From: Halorubrum trapanicum
GTDB taxonomy: Archaea > Halobacteriota > Halobacteria > Halobacteriales > Haloferacaceae
Assembly: GCF_017873555.1 (NCBI RefSeq)
Contig: NZ_JAGGKE010000008.1
Location: 91,708-155,707, forward strand
Reading direction: 5' to 3'
DNA: 64,000 nucleotides
Below are positions 43,719 through 53,891 of the stretch, piece after piece; position 1 is the first letter of the stretch, and each line of letters begins with the position of its first letter. The translations under genes and the position numbers were made by a program. Below the pieces are notes generated by a model, which was given only the letters and a program-made list of their open reading frames with translations, had not been told where the DNA came from and searched no databases.

Positions 43719-44642
43719 TCACGCCTCGATTATCTCGTCTTCCTCCTCGTCGGGGATCCGGATCTCCCCGTCGAGCGCGACCGTCGCGAGTCCGCCGACG
43801 CGGACCCCGTCCGACTCGACGCGAACGCGGACGTATCCGGGCCGGTCGACGAAGTGTCCCTGCTCGAAGCGGAGTTCGTCCGGTTCGTCGCCGTCGAAGG
43901 CGTCGACGTGCCGGAGGTACCCCCCGACCGCCCCGCTCGCGGTGCCCGTGACCGGGTCCTCGGAGATGCCGAGCGAGGGGACGAACGCCCGACCGTGGAG
44001 CGTCGAGTCCCCTTCGAGCGCGTCGAAGGTGAACGCGTACACGCCAGCGACGTCGAACTCCTCGGAGAGGCGCTCGACCGCCTCGTCGTCCGGGTCGGCC
44101 TCCCCGAGCCGCTCCAAGAAGTTCACGGGGACGACGAGGAACGGCAGTCCCGTCGACGCGACCGCGACGGGGAGGTCCGCGCCGACGTCGCGCAGCGCGG
44201 CGGGGTCGACCCCGAGGGCCGACGCGACGCGGTCGAGGTCGACGTCGACGACCTCGACGTCCGGCGCCTGCTGACGCATCCAGACGGTGCCGTCGTCGTC
44301 GACCGCGACCGTGAGGTCGCCGACGTTCGTCCGGAGCGTGCGCTCGCCGCCGTCGATCGCCCCCTCGGCGAACAGGGCGCCGTAGGTCGCTATCGTGGCG
44401 TGCCCGCAGAGGTCCACCTCCGTCGTCGGCGAGAAGTAGCGGAGCCGGTCGTCGGCCGCGCCGTCCCCGGCCGCTTCGTCCGCGGCGGTCAGGAACGCCG
44501 TCTCCGAGGCGCCGAGTTCGGCGGCGACGGCGGCCATCCGGTCGTCGCTCAACCCCTCGGCGTCGGGGACGACGCCGGCGGCGTTCCCGGCCAGCGACTC
44601 CGCGGCGAACGCGTCGACGAGCAGCGCGCGTCGGGTCTCCAT
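43719..44642 (-). CDS. PhzF-family isomerase/epimerase-like protein
   Basis: 307-residue protein of the PhzF/diaminopimelate-epimerase fold. FAAESLAGNAAGVV is the family's GNP-like loop, with a presumed active Glu in GASETAFL; the later sequence CGHATIATYGALF and TGTASGAVGGYL fits both pseudo-symmetric halves. No phenazine genes are present, so the true reaction is unknown. The ATG at 44642 starts at METRRALLVDAFA. Members are widespread in archaea with unassigned roles. Confidence 0.8.
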   Translation of the reverse strand: METRRALLVDAFAAESLAGNAAGVVPDAEGLSDDRMAAVAAELGASETAFLTAADEAAGDGAADDRLRYFSPTTEVDLCGHATIATYGALFAEGAIDGGERTLRTNVGDLTVAVDDDGTVWMRQQAPDVEVVDVDLDRVASALGVDPAALRDVGADLPVAVASTGLPFLVVPVNFLERLGEADPDDEAVERLSEEFDVAGVYAFTFDALEGDSTLHGRAFVPSLGISEDPVTGTASGAVGGYLRHVDAFDGDEPDELRFEQGHFVDRPGYVRVRVESDGVRVGGLATVALDGEIRIPDEEEDEIIEA

Positions 44643-44726
44643 GTCGACCCCTCCGCGAGTCACGGACAAAAAGCCTCCCGAGCGAGTCGGCGACGCCGGT
44701 GCCGCGACCGTCGCGGCCGTTTTCGC

Positions 44727-46784
44727 TCACTTCGTTCGGCGGCGGACCACGTTCCCGAACCCGAACCGCGCGCCCCCGCCGTCGGCGTCGGTCGCCAGCA
44801 CGGTCCACCCGTGGGCCTCGGCCACCGCCTTGACGATGCCGAGTCCGAACCCGGTCCCCTCCGGACTCGTGGTGTACCCCGTCTCGAAGACGCGCTCGCG
44901 GTCCGATTCGGGGATCCCCGGTCCGTCGTCGGCGACGTAGAGGACGTCGTCGTCCCAGCCGACGGTCACCGTCGGGGCGTCGCCGTCTTCCGAACCGCCG
45001 TGTTCGGCGGCGTTGCGGAACAGGTTCTCGAACAGCGTGCGGATCCGCGAGGCGTCCCCGACGACGGTGCCGAGCGGCTCCGCCTCCAGCGCGGCGTCGC
45101 CCGTCGCTATCGTGTCCCACGCCTCGTCGACGACCCGGTCGAGGTCGACGGCTTCCGCGTCGACGACGCGCTCGCCGAGCCGGGCGAACGAGAGCGCGTC
45201 GGCGATCAGCTCCTCCATCCGATCGAGCGCCTTCGCCGTCCGCTCTAAGCGCTCGTCGTCCCGCGACTCTCTGACCAGGTCGACGTTGCCCGCGGCGATG
45301 TTCAGCGGGCTTCGGAGGTCGTGGCTCACGACGCTCGCGAACTGTTCGAGCCTGTCGCGTTCGCGGCGCATCTCCGCTTGGGTCTCCCGACGCTCCAGTT
45401 CGTACCCCACCCAGCGGGCCATCAGGTCGACCAGCGTCGCCTCCCACTCGGAGAACGGGACGGGCCGGTCCTCGCGGTCGTAAAAGCAGAACGTCCCGTA
45501 CACGTCGCCGTCGACGACCACGGGGGCGCCGACGTAACAGGAGATTCCCTCCCGGACGAACCCGGGACGCGAGGACAGCTCCGGGTCGGACGCGATGTCG
45601 CGCACCTGAAGCGAGGCCTCGGTGCTCACGACGCGCTCGCAGTTCGTCTCCTCCAGGTCGACGACCGCGCCCGCCCCGAACGACCCCGTCGCGTCGTCCG
45701 CGACCTCGACGACGTACCGACTCCCCTGAACGTGCGAGAGCAGCCCCGACTCCGCGCCGATGACGTCGCGCCCGAGCGCGAGCAGCTTCTCGACCTTCCG
45801 CTCGAACGGGTCGTCCTTCGCGGAGATGATCTCGTAGAGCCGGCGCATCACGCGCTCCCGGCGCTCCAGCTCCTCCCGCTCCTCGACCGCCTCGGTGACG
45901 TCGCGGAAGTACACCGAGACCCCGCTCGCGGACGGGTAGATCCGCGCCTCGAACCAGCTGTCGGCCGGCTCGTAGTACGTCCGCGAGTCGGTCGGCTCGT
46001 CGGTCTCGCGGGCGCGCTCGAAGGCGATCTCGAACTCCGTTCCGGCCGCGTTCGGGAACGCGTCCCAGATGCTCGTCCCGACGAGCGCGTCCGCGTCGGT
46101 CGCGCCGCCGCCCGCTGTCGCGTCCCCGCCCGCTGTTGCGCCGTCGACGCGCCCCTCCGCTGCGTCCGCTCCGCGCCCGTCGACCGTGTCGGCGAGTGCG
46201 GCCGCCTGCGCGTTGAGGTATGTGATCGCGTCTTCGTCGTCGACGGCGACGAAGCCGTCCGCCATCCGATCGAAGACCTCGAATCGGTCCTCGTCAAACG
46301 GGAGCGTTTCCGCGTCCGACCGGTTGGCCGTGACCGCTCGACAGATCCGCTCCGCGACCGCTTCGGCGACGCGCTCGGCTGAACCGGCCGATTCGCCCTT
46401 TCGGACGTACCCCGTCGCGCCGGCGTCGACGGCCGCGGCCGCGATCCGCTCGCTGCCGGCGTCAGTGACGAGAAACACCGGGATCGTCGAATCTCTGTCG
46501 CGGACGCGACGGAGGACGTCGAGTCCGCTCTCCGTGTCATCGATCTCGGTCCCGTCCCGGCCGCCTCGGTCCTCCCCGTCCTCCGTTCCGCCGATTACGT
46601 ACTCGGTGACGACGCAGTCGTACGACTCGCTCTCCACGGCGGTCGCGGCGGCCGCGTGATCGCGGACGCGTCGTATCGTCGCGTTTCCCGGGGACCGATC
46701 GAGCGCGTCGCCCAGCGCCGCGGCGAAGCGGTCGTCGCCGTCTGCGAGCAGCACGCGCACGGGCTCCGGAGTCATCGTTCGCAT
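44727..46784 (-). CDS. Hybrid sensor histidine kinase (receiver-PAS-GAF-kinase)
   Basis: 685-residue signalling kinase. Order of domains: a receiver-like domain (1-140), a PAS domain (about 165-305), a GAF domain (about 320-465), the dimerisation/phosphoacceptor helix with His488 in SHDLRSP, and the ATPase domain with [10 protein letters not shown] and [10 protein letters not shown]. No transmembrane segment is present, so it senses internally. The receiver has Glu61 where the phospho-accepting Asp is expected (CVVTEY), so it cannot be phosphorylated there in the normal way. The ATG at 46784 (or 46775) follows a CATATAC box at about 46804-46810, minus strand. Confidence 0.85.
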   Translation of the reverse strand: MRTMTPEPVRVLLADGDDRFAAALGDALDRSPGNATIRRVRDHAAAATAVESESYDCVVTEYVIGGTEDGEDRGGRDGTEIDDTESGLDVLRRVRDRDSTIPVFLVTDAGSERIAAAAVDAGATGYVRKGESAGSAERVAEAVAERICRAVTANRSDAETLPFDEDRFEVFDRMADGFVAVDDEDAITYLNAQAAALADTVDGRGADAAEGRVDGATAGGDATAGGGATDADALVGTSIWDAFPNAAGTEFEIAFERARETDEPTDSRTYYEPADSWFEARIYPSASGVSVYFRDVTEAVEEREELERRERVMRRLYEIISAKDDPFERKVEKLLALGRDVIGAESGLLSHVQGSRYVVEVADDATGSFGAGAVVDLEETNCERVVSTEASLQVRDIASDPELSSRPGFVREGISCYVGAPVVVDGDVYGTFCFYDREDRPVPFSEWEATLVDLMARWVGYELERRETQAEMRRERDRLEQFASVVSHDLRSPLNIAAGNVDLVRESRDDERLERTAKALDRMEELIADALSFARLGERVVDAEAVDLDRVVDEAWDTIATGDAALEAEPLGTVVGDASRIRTLFENLFRNAAEHGGSEDGDAPTVTVGWDDDVLYVADDGPGIPESDRERVFETGYTTSPEGTGFGLGIVKAVAEAHGWTVLATDADGGGARFGFGNVVRRRTK

Positions 46785-46927
46785 CTTCCCCGCTACTCAC
46801 TTGTGTATATGGGTCTTCAGACGGGAACTCAGATCGGTCGATCGATCCGGCCGCGACGCGGGCCTCGCCCCCCGTCTCCCCGCGCGCCGATGTCAATCCT
46901 TTTGCCTTCGACCGCGGATGGGTGTGT

Positions 46928-48274
46928 ATGGGTCTCTTCGACCGGCTGCGAGGGAGCGACACCCCGCGCGTGGCGTTCATCGGGATCGACGGGCTCTCGT
47001 ACCGGCTCGTCGCCGACAACCCGGAGACGTTCCCGACGCTGTCGGCGATCGCGGACAACGGTGAAGGTGGGGGGATCGACAGCATCGTCCCCGCGGAGTC
47101 GAGCGCGTGTTGGCCGAGCCTCACGACTGGCAAGAACCCGGGCGAGACGGGCGTGTACGGGTTCCAGGACCGCGAGGTCGGCTCGTACGACACGTACGTA
47201 CCGATGGGCCGCGACGTCCAGATCCCGCGGCTGTGGGACCGCGCGACCGACGCGGGGCTCGACGCGACCGTGATGAACGTCCCCGTCACGTTCCCGCCGC
47301 AGCGGACGGTCCAGCGGATGGTCTCGGGCTACCTCTCGCCCGACCTCGACGCGGCCGCGCACCCGGAGGAGCTTCGCGAGTATCTCACCGGCAGCGACTA
47401 CCGGCTGTCGGTCAACGCGAAGCTCGGCCACAAGGCGGACAAGACCGAGTTCCTGACGCACGCCCGCGAGACCCTCGACGCCCGCGCCGCGGCGTTCGAG
47501 CGGTACGTCGAGCTGGACGACTGGGACCTCTTCGTCGGCGTCTTCACCGCTCCCGACCGCGTCAACCACTTCCTGTGGGGCGACTACGAGGACGGCGGGA
47601 CCTACCGCGAGGAGCTGCTCTCGTTCCACGCCGCGCTCGACGAGCACATCGGCTCGATCCGCGAGGCGCTCCCGAGCGACGTCACGCTCGTCGTCGGCTC
47701 CACGCACGGGTTCACCCGACTGCGGCACGACGTCTACTGCAACGAGTGGCTCGAGCGCGAGGGGTGGCTCTCTTACGAGGGCGACGACCACGACGCGCTC
47801 GCCGACATCGACGACGACGCCCGCGCCTACTCGCTCGTTCCCGGCCGCTTCTACCTCAACGTGGAGGGCCGCGAGCCGAACGGCGTCGTTCTCGAAGACG
47901 AGTACGAGGAGACGCGCGCCGAACTGCGCGAGGCGCTGGAGTCGTGGACCGGGCCCGACGGCGACCCCGTCGCCGACCGCGTCGTCGACCGCGAGACCGT
48001 GTTCCGAGGCGACCACGCCGCCATCGCGCCCGATCTCGTCGTCGTCCCGAACGACGGGTTCGACCTCAAGTCCGGGTTCCGGTCGCACGACGGCGTGTTC
48101 GACGCCGACGGGCCGCGAACCGGGATGCACGCCTTCGACGACGCCGCGCTGTTCGTCGATCACCCGGACGCGACGGTCGGAGACGCGGACCTCCTCGACG
48201 TCGCGCCCACTCTCCTCCGCCTGCTCGACGTCGACTACGGCCGCACGGACTTCGACGGTGCCAGCCTGGTCTGA
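46928..48274 (+). CDS. Type I phosphodiesterase/nucleotide pyrophosphatase-superfamily protein
   Basis: 448-residue alkaline-phosphatase-superfamily protein. The first metal Asp is in FIGIDGLSY, the nucleophile region is CWPSLTTGKNPGETGVYGF, and DRVNHFLWGDY holds the next ligands. In the usual SDHGF motif the aspartate is replaced: GSTHGFTRL. This may weaken one metal site. No signal peptide is seen, so it is cytoplasmic. The ATG at 46928 has an ATCCTTTTGCC box 26 bases upstream. The kinase gene at 46784 is divergent. Substrate unknown; related haloarchaeal genes are often near glycosylation loci. Confidence 0.78.
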   Translation: MGLFDRLRGSDTPRVAFIGIDGLSYRLVADNPETFPTLSAIADNGEGGGIDSIVPAESSACWPSLTTGKNPGETGVYGFQDREVGSYDTYVPMGRDVQIPRLWDRATDAGLDATVMNVPVTFPPQRTVQRMVSGYLSPDLDAAAHPEELREYLTGSDYRLSVNAKLGHKADKTEFLTHARETLDARAAAFERYVELDDWDLFVGVFTAPDRVNHFLWGDYEDGGTYREELLSFHAALDEHIGSIREALPSDVTLVVGSTHGFTRLRHDVYCNEWLEREGWLSYEGDDHDALADIDDDARAYSLVPGRFYLNVEGREPNGVVLEDEYEETRAELREALESWTGPDGDPVADRVVDRETVFRGDHAAIAPDLVVVPNDGFDLKSGFRSHDGVFDADGPRTGMHAFDDAALFVDHPDATVGDADLLDVAPTLLRLLDVDYGRTDFDGASLV

Positions 48275-48345
48275 CCCTTCGGCACCTTCCGCGTCTTCCC
48301 GCTCCGGGCGACCGAATTGAAGTGCGTCCGCCCCCACCGCCCGGT

Positions 48346-48861
48346 ATGGAGCGCACCCCCGACGGGACCCCCGTCGGCGTCGACGACCCGTACGCGGTCG
48401 CCGGCGTCTGCGACCACCTCACCGACGACGGTCGCTGCCGCTTCGCGCTGACCCGGGCGGGCGACGACCCCGAGTTCGCGGCCGACCGACGCGGCGACGG
48501 CTACGACTGTCACGTCGGCGCCGACGGCGAGTGGCGCGCGTGTCCCCACTACCGGTCGACGACCGACGCGAAGGCCTGCGTCCGGTGCGGGGTGGCGGAC
48601 GTGCGCCTGGCTCACGACGACTCTCGCCCGCTCGTAGAGGAGCACCACCTCTCGTACGGCGGGGGCGGCGACGACTCGCACGAGATCACGGTCGGCCTGT
48701 GTCGCTGGTGTCACGCGAAGGTCCACGAGTCGATCGCCCGGATCGACGACGACGCGAGACCGGACCCCGAGGCGATCGCGGAGCGCGAGCGACGGCGCGA
48801 GACCCAGCGCTCGGCGTCCGCGTTCGAAACCGCGAGCAAGCGGTACGACAGCGAAGAGTAG
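48346..48861 (+). CDS. HNH-like zinc protein
   Basis: 171-residue protein whose middle looks like an HNH nuclease module: CVRCGVADVRL (first zinc pair), EEHHLSYGGG (the HH-containing beta hairpin) and LCRWCHAKVH (second zinc pair with the helix). An N-terminal Cys-rich stretch (AGVCDHLTDDGRCRFAL, CHVG, CPHY) suggests a second metal site. The C-terminal 40 residues are a charged helix. No methyltransferase or defence gene is linked, so it is more likely a conserved house-keeping protein of haloarchaea than a restriction enzyme. Function unknown. Confidence 0.65.
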   Translation: MERTPDGTPVGVDDPYAVAGVCDHLTDDGRCRFALTRAGDDPEFAADRRGDGYDCHVGADGEWRACPHYRSTTDAKACVRCGVADVRLAHDDSRPLVEEHHLSYGGGGDDSHEITVGLCRWCHAKVHESIARIDDDARPDPEAIAERERRRETQRSASAFETASKRYDSEE

Positions 48862-48870
48862 GTCCGCGGT

Positions 48871-49638
48871 TCAGGCGTCTTCAGTCGGCCGGATCAGGTT
48901 CGCCAGCGCGACGAGCAGCCCGAGGAACCACCCGAGCGGCACCGAGATACCGATCCACATCAGGACGTAGCCCAGCCCGGGCAGCCCCCACTGCTCGCCG
49001 AACGTCTCCAGGTCGAACGCGCCGCGGAGAATCTCGTTGATCCCGCCGACCGCGAGGAACGTGTCGAGGATCCACTCGGCGAGGTCGTAGCTCGGCGGTA
49101 AGATTAGCTCCTCCAGCGTCGGCGTGACGAGCGCGGCGACGACCGGGGGCAAGAACAGCGCCGTCATCGCGAACGGGTACGCGAGGAGGACGCTGACGAA
49201 CCGCCCGCCGACCTTCGAGAAGCCGGCTGCCAACGCGGCCGAGACGACGGCCACCGCGCTGGCCGCCCCGACCGCGATCACCGCGTCGAACGGGAGTTGG
49301 AGGTGCGTGATCACCGTCAGCGTTCCCCAGACGACGGCGGCGACGAGCACGGCGCCGGCGACGCCGATGCGGGTGACCGCCGAGTCGAGCTTCGCCGCGT
49401 AGTAGCGCGTGGCGAACCCGACGAGCAACAGGGGGTACGCGACCGCGACGAGCGGCGCGCCCAGCACCGCCCAGAGGTAGTAGCCGACCGACTGAACGGT
49501 CGTCTCGGGCTTCCACTTGCCTAAGACCGCGCTCGGATCGAGCTGTCGCGGGAAGACGATCTCCATCCACGTCTCGTGGAGGCGAACCACGTCTAAGAAG
49601 AGGGCTTCCACCAGCCCGATTTGTCCTCGGCGTTCCAT
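48871..49638 (-). CDS. Yip1-like multi-pass membrane protein
   Basis: 255-residue protein with five or six hydrophobic helices after a soluble N-terminal segment. The pattern, with an amphipathic start (VEALFLDVVRLHETWMEIVF) and VGYYLWAVLGAPLVAVAYPLLL, recalls the Yip1 domain family. The ATG at 49638 gives MERRGQIG; upstream extension reads a basic non-conserved sequence. Yip1 proteins in archaea have no settled function. It converges with the HNH-like gene at 48861. Confidence 0.65.
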   Translation of the reverse strand: MERRGQIGLVEALFLDVVRLHETWMEIVFPRQLDPSAVLGKWKPETTVQSVGYYLWAVLGAPLVAVAYPLLLVGFATRYYAAKLDSAVTRIGVAGAVLVAAVVWGTLTVITHLQLPFDAVIAVGAASAVAVVSAALAAGFSKVGGRFVSVLLAYPFAMTALFLPPVVAALVTPTLEELILPPSYDLAEWILDTFLAVGGINEILRGAFDLETFGEQWGLPGLGYVLMWIGISVPLGWFLGLLVALANLIRPTEDA

Positions 49639-49751
49639 TTGCCTCACGTCGCGTGCGCCACGACGTGAACTTTGTGCCTTCGGCTGCGGCGTTCTCGCGA
49701 CCGATACCCGCGCCGACAGTCTTAAAGAACCGTACTGACCTACGTACCCGT

Positions 49752-50417
49752 ATGAAACGACGTGGGCTGCTCGCGGCACTCGCGGCGTCGACCTCGGTCG
49801 CCGTCGCCGGGTGTGCCGGCCAGAACCAGAGCTTCGACCTCGACGCGGAGTCGGCGCAGGTCCCGGAGAGCGCGTACGCTGACGGGTACTCCGGTCAGGA
49901 GCCGCAGTCGTTCTCCATCGACCGGGAGTTCAACGCCGCGGGCGTGAACGTGGAGGTGTCGGCGACAACGTGGGTCGCCCGGTACACCAACGAGACGATC
50001 GGATCCGCGCTGTTCGTGGCGAGCACCCCGGACGAGTCGGTCGCCGGACAGTCCGTCAACCCCCTCGTCAGAGCCGACGGCGCGGAGCTCATTCGGCAAC
50101 TCCTCAACCAGGTCGATCAGCAGGGGATCGGCGGCAACGGGACCGACATCCAGACGGACGACATCGAGGAGGTGGGCGAGGAGACGCAAACGATCCTCGG
50201 CGAAGAGGACGTCACCGTCTCGAAACTCGAGACGACGGTCGACGCGGATGTCGCCGGTTCGAATGGTCAGAGCGGCTCCGTCGAAGACGTGCCCGTCCTC
50301 GTCTATATCGCCACCGTCCAACACGGCGACGACGTCATCGTACTGGTCGGTATCCATCCGGAAGCGATCGACCAGTCCGACCAGCTGCTCTCGATGATGG
50401 GATCGGTCGAACACTGA
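49752..50417 (+). CDS. Secreted lipoprotein of a haloarchaeal family (DUF6517-like)
   Basis: 221-residue exported protein. The start MKRRGLLAALAASTSVAVAGC is a Tat-type leader with a twin-arginine pair and a lipobox (VAGC), so the mature chain would begin at Cys21, lipid-anchored on the outer face. The remainder is an acidic, beta-rich domain with repeated VxVSAT- and DVxVSKLET-like strands and no enzyme motif. Such proteins are common and of unknown function in haloarchaea. The start is fixed by the signal peptide. Confidence 0.75.
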   Translation: MKRRGLLAALAASTSVAVAGCAGQNQSFDLDAESAQVPESAYADGYSGQEPQSFSIDREFNAAGVNVEVSATTWVARYTNETIGSALFVASTPDESVAGQSVNPLVRADGAELIRQLLNQVDQQGIGGNGTDIQTDDIEEVGEETQTILGEEDVTVSKLETTVDADVAGSNGQSGSVEDVPVLVYIATVQHGDDVIVLVGIHPEAIDQSDQLLSMMGSVEH

Positions 50418-50571
50418 CCGGCTTCGGCCACGCTCCCAGCGGCCCACTCCTCGTACTCTTGACCCGTTTCGAGGTCAGAAACTGCTCTAACTCTCCTGTG
50501 AATTTCTCTCCGAACACGGCCGCAGTCTTGCGGTTATTTCTTTGATCGGAAGCTTTCACGTCCGTAAGTCA

Positions 50572-50579
50572 TTTATAAG
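50572..50579 (+). promoter_or_regulatory. TATA box upstream of the large surface protein
   Basis: TTTATAAG is a near-perfect archaeal TATA box, but it lies 120 bases before the ATG at 50700, so the message would have a leader of about 95 nt, unlike most genes in this window. I see no start codon for the same frame in that leader. Confidence 0.5.
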
Positions 50580-50699
50580 TAATCAACCCGAGTGAAAGAT
50601 CCCGCGGTGTGACAAGAGGCGCTTCGCGGGCGCCGCGGTCGACCCTCGATACCGCGCTGCCCCGAGAGCGATCGCTCTGGCATCCGTGGCCCGTTCGCT

Positions 50700-53600
50700 A
50701 TGACCCGGATGCGATCGCTCCCATGGCTGTCGATTGGCATTGCCGTCTGCTTCGTGATTGGTACTGTTGTGCTGTTAATAAACTCAGGAACAATCGCAGT
50801 CTCTGGGGTATTATGGAACGTAGACGGTGCAAGTGATCTTACCATCGGAACTGAGGAGGAGCAGGTAATTAGCGGTATCGAAGTAATTCAGTCTGATAAT
50901 CCTGTGAAAATTCACATTGGAGATCTCGTCGCTTCTGGAGCAAAATTAGATCATAATGCTACCTCATATCGAATTGTCTCCGAAGAGGGGACAACTAATA
51001 CTGGTGTCTATTTAGAAAATGTAAATGACACTAATTCGACAGTTGTCATCTCTGAATCGGTGATCCCTGGTTCCAAACCATTTGATCTTTATATTGAGAA
51101 TATCGACACAACAAATGTTAGTAGGTACAGTCGGGAAAGTTCAAGAATTAACCGCGACATTTCTTATACTGCCGAACAGGGAGGGAAGAAAGGTTCCGTT
51201 GAGTTCAACATATCATCACCTGGGTCTATTAAATTGGAGGGAGATACCTATGATGAAACAACACAATCTATTTTCTATAATTATTCTGTTAACGTCAGTT
51301 TAAGCTCCAATCTTTCTGTGACAATTTGGGAGGAAAAACACAACGGAGATCTTGGACAGAAGATTGGCACTGTAGGACTGTCCAGCAAAAATATATCGCT
51401 TAGCGATACTGATATTGAAGGTGAAACGGACGTTATTATAGGTCTCCATTCCCCTCAGAATAAGCACGGCTTTGATGCGATCTACGCGTTAGATACAGCA
51501 ACTATCAATGTTTCAGTACCTGCCCAACTTGTAGGAGGTCCATTTTATTATAGCAGGACTCAAGCAAAGGCAGAGTCCAACAGTACTCTTCTATTTGAAT
51601 TTAATACGAATATATCTGAGACTCAAGGTCACGTTGACATTAATTTCTCAGATGGAAATACAATAGAAATTGCGCTCAACGATCATGTTCAGAGATATGA
51701 TGTAGACGATAATCTTCTGTACGTATATCCATCTAATTCATCAAATATCACTAAACTAATGATTAATGACATCTCCCTTAACAATATCACATCCACTTCA
51801 AGTAATACTCCGCTCAAAAATGTCTATACTTCACCTACTCATGTAGCTACGATAGTCTCTGATAGAGGTGAATACACTATTAATCGTGGGGCAAATATTG
51901 GATTTAGATCGCAACGCCGGACCCAGTATAACCTTTCCAGTGTTAATGGGAGAGTAGTCAGAAAAATAAATACTACAGATCAGAATAAAATCCATAAATT
52001 TAGCACCGACGGACTTGTGGCTGGATCCTATTCGTTGACCTCGAGATCTGGAGATCGAAATATCCCAATAGAATTGGTTAACTCTACGATCAGCATCGAG
52101 ACCACAGATACAGTAGCCAGTTCACGGATACCAGTATATATTGAACAAAACGGAACGAGACGGGGTATAGCTCTTAAGATGTCAAAACCAAACTCTGAGG
52201 AGGTATATCGTGATGAGCTCATATTGAATAAATCCTCTAATACTAGCAGATTTATTCCAGTTTCTCAACCAGGAACCTACAGTATAATGATATATGACCC
52301 GAACACGGATATGACTGCTACTCAGGATGTGGATGTTGTTGAGGTCAAAAAACCCACAATATCTACGAACATCAACAAAAACCTCTCTACCGGTAGCCAT
52401 CTCAATTTCACACTTAATACAACATACAATCGCTCATCAGTTTCGCTACTATCTTCAGATGACAATATTACCACACTCGAACTCACGACCACAGATACGG
52501 GCCCTACGCCTATCTCAATCAACACGTACGCGTCGCCGGACTCTCCATCGGAGTTCGTCACGACCGGTCCCGGCGTCAGCGTCGATTCGGTCACCGGGAG
52601 TACCGACCCACTCCCGCCCGGGACGTACGACCTCACGCTGCGGTCGGAACACGGTACCGCGGTCGCCAACGACACTACCACGATTACGGTGGACCCTCGA
52701 TCGACGACCGACATGACCGCGTACACCACGCGCGAGGCCGCTCCGGAGGGCTTCGAGAACGCGACCGCGGTCCGGAACGCGATCGCCGACGGGACGCTCA
52801 CCGCGGCGGCGACCGCGACCGCGAACGACACGCTGGTCTACGCCGTGAACGCGACCGGACTGACCGGTCTCCCGGCGGCCGCGAACGCGTCGCTGGAGCG
52901 CGGCGCGGACCTCGACCGCCTCGACGGTCTCTCGTTCGGGGTGACGCGGACGAGCACGGACGACGCCAACGGCTCCGTCGAGGGCGGTTCACTCGGGTCG
53001 ACCCCGAACGAGTCCGCGGTCCACCTCGACCGCGACGGCCTGTTCCTCGTCGCCGACGGCGAGACCGCGTTCGGCACCGAGCCGCCGCCGGCCGACGGTG
53101 AGACGTTCGAAGCCGGGTTCAGGGTCGATGACGACCGACTACGCCGGGCGGACGACGGCGACCATCCGGTGACGACGCGGGTAACGTACGCCGCGACCGA
53201 CTCGGTCGACGCGCACGCGGAGAACGGGAGCGAGGGCGGACCCGCCGCGACACCGCCGTCGGAAGCCGAACCGGCCGGCTCGTCCGGGACCGGGACGTCT
53301 TCCGAGTCGGGGACGTCGGGCGCCTCCGGCGCTCCGGGCGGCTCGGGCGACCCCAGCGGCTCGGGCGGCACCGATGGCTCGGACGCCACCGGCGGTTCTC
53401 CCGGTGCCGGTCCCAGCAGTTCGGCCGGTACCGGAAGCGCTGCGAGCGGGGACGGTCAGGGACCGTCCGACGGATCGCGCGGCTCGGACGGTGGTCGCGC
53501 GACCCCCCGTCCGGGAGTCGGGATCACGGTCGCTCCCGGTGTATCGGAGCTTCCGGCGTCCGCGGGGCCGCCGCAGATTTTCGGTCCCGGGCGGACGGAC

Positions 53601-53891
53601 GACGGCACAGGCGGTCCCTCGGCGCAGGGGTCCAGTCCGGCCGACGAGCGGTCCAGCGGCGGCGGAGCGTCCGCGACCGATTCCGAGGCGGCGACCGGCT
53701 CGACCGAGTCTGTCGAGTCGCCCGGTGCGGGTGACTCCCCCTCCGACGAGGACGCCGCGAGCGACCTCGGGTACGACGACGCGCCGATCCGATCGACCGT
53801 GTACGACCTCCCCGGGTTCGGTCCCGTCGGATCGCTCGCGGCGGTGGCGTGTGCGTCGCTGCTCGCCCGCTGCCGTGCGCGTAAGCCGTGA
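50700..53891 (+). CDS. Large surface protein with PGF-CTERM-like tail; composite gene
   Basis: 1063-residue exported protein. A signal/anchor helix (about 8-29) is followed by many beta-rich repeats with numerous Asn-X-Ser/Thr sequons, then a DUF7827/BGTF-like segment (about 620-850), a Ser/Gly/Pro/Thr-rich linker, and the ending DLPGFGPVGSLAAVACASLL with a basic tail. That end is the PGF-CTERM signal handled by archaeosortase A. The gene is composite in base content: residues about 15-600 use AT-rich codons such as AGA, ATA and TTA, while the start and everything after about 52,500 are GC-rich like the chromosome. I infer replacement of the outer domain by imported DNA. Ligand and function are unknown. 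Confidence 0.8.
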   Translation: MTRMRSLPWLSIGIAVCFVIGTVVLLINSGTIAVSGVLWNVDGASDLTIGTEEEQVISGIEVIQSDNPVKIHIGDLVASGAKLDHNATSYRIVSEEGTTNTGVYLENVNDTNSTVVISESVIPGSKPFDLYIENIDTTNVSRYSRESSRINRDISYTAEQGGKKGSVEFNISSPGSIKLEGDTYDETTQSIFYNYSVNVSLSSNLSVTIWEEKHNGDLGQKIGTVGLSSKNISLSDTDIEGETDVIIGLHSPQNKHGFDAIYALDTATINVSVPAQLVGGPFYYSRTQAKAESNSTLLFEFNTNISETQGHVDINFSDGNTIEIALNDHVQRYDVDDNLLYVYPSNSSNITKLMINDISLNNITSTSSNTPLKNVYTSPTHVATIVSDRGEYTINRGANIGFRSQRRTQYNLSSVNGRVVRKINTTDQNKIHKFSTDGLVAGSYSLTSRSGDRNIPIELVNSTISIETTDTVASSRIPVYIEQNGTRRGIALKMSKPNSEEVYRDELILNKSSNTSRFIPVSQPGTYSIMIYDPNTDMTATQDVDVVEVKKPTISTNINKNLSTGSHLNFTLNTTYNRSSVSLLSSDDNITTLELTTTDTGPTPISINTYASPDSPSEFVTTGPGVSVDSVTGSTDPLPPGTYDLTLRSEHGTAVANDTTTITVDPRSTTDMTAYTTREAAPEGFENATAVRNAIADGTLTAAATATANDTLVYAVNATGLTGLPAAANASLERGADLDRLDGLSFGVTRTSTDDANGSVEGGSLGSTPNESAVHLDRDGLFLVADGETAFGTEPPPADGETFEAGFRVDDDRLRRADDGDHPVTTRVTYAATDSVDAHAENGSEGGPAATPPSEAEPAGSSGTGTSSESGTSGASGAPGGSGDPSGSGGTDGSDATGGSPGAGPSSSAGTGSAASGDGQGPSDGSRGSDGGRATPRPGVGITVAPGVSELPASAGPPQIFGPGRTDDGTGGPSAQGSSPADERSSGGGASATDSEAATGSTESVESPGAGDSPSDEDAASDLGYDDAPIRSTVYDLPGFGPVGSLAAVACASLLARCRARKP

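Noticed and set aside
39768..45248. A plus-strand open frame of about 1,800 codons running antisense to ftsZ1, dtdA and the exchanger.
   Set aside because: It is the antisense shadow of GC-rich genes, full of Arg/Pro/Ser in low-complexity runs. The minus-strand genes beneath it have clear family motifs.
48346..48861. HNH-like protein as part of a restriction or defence system.
   Set aside because: No methyltransferase, helicase or other defence gene nearby, and its composition matches the chromosome.
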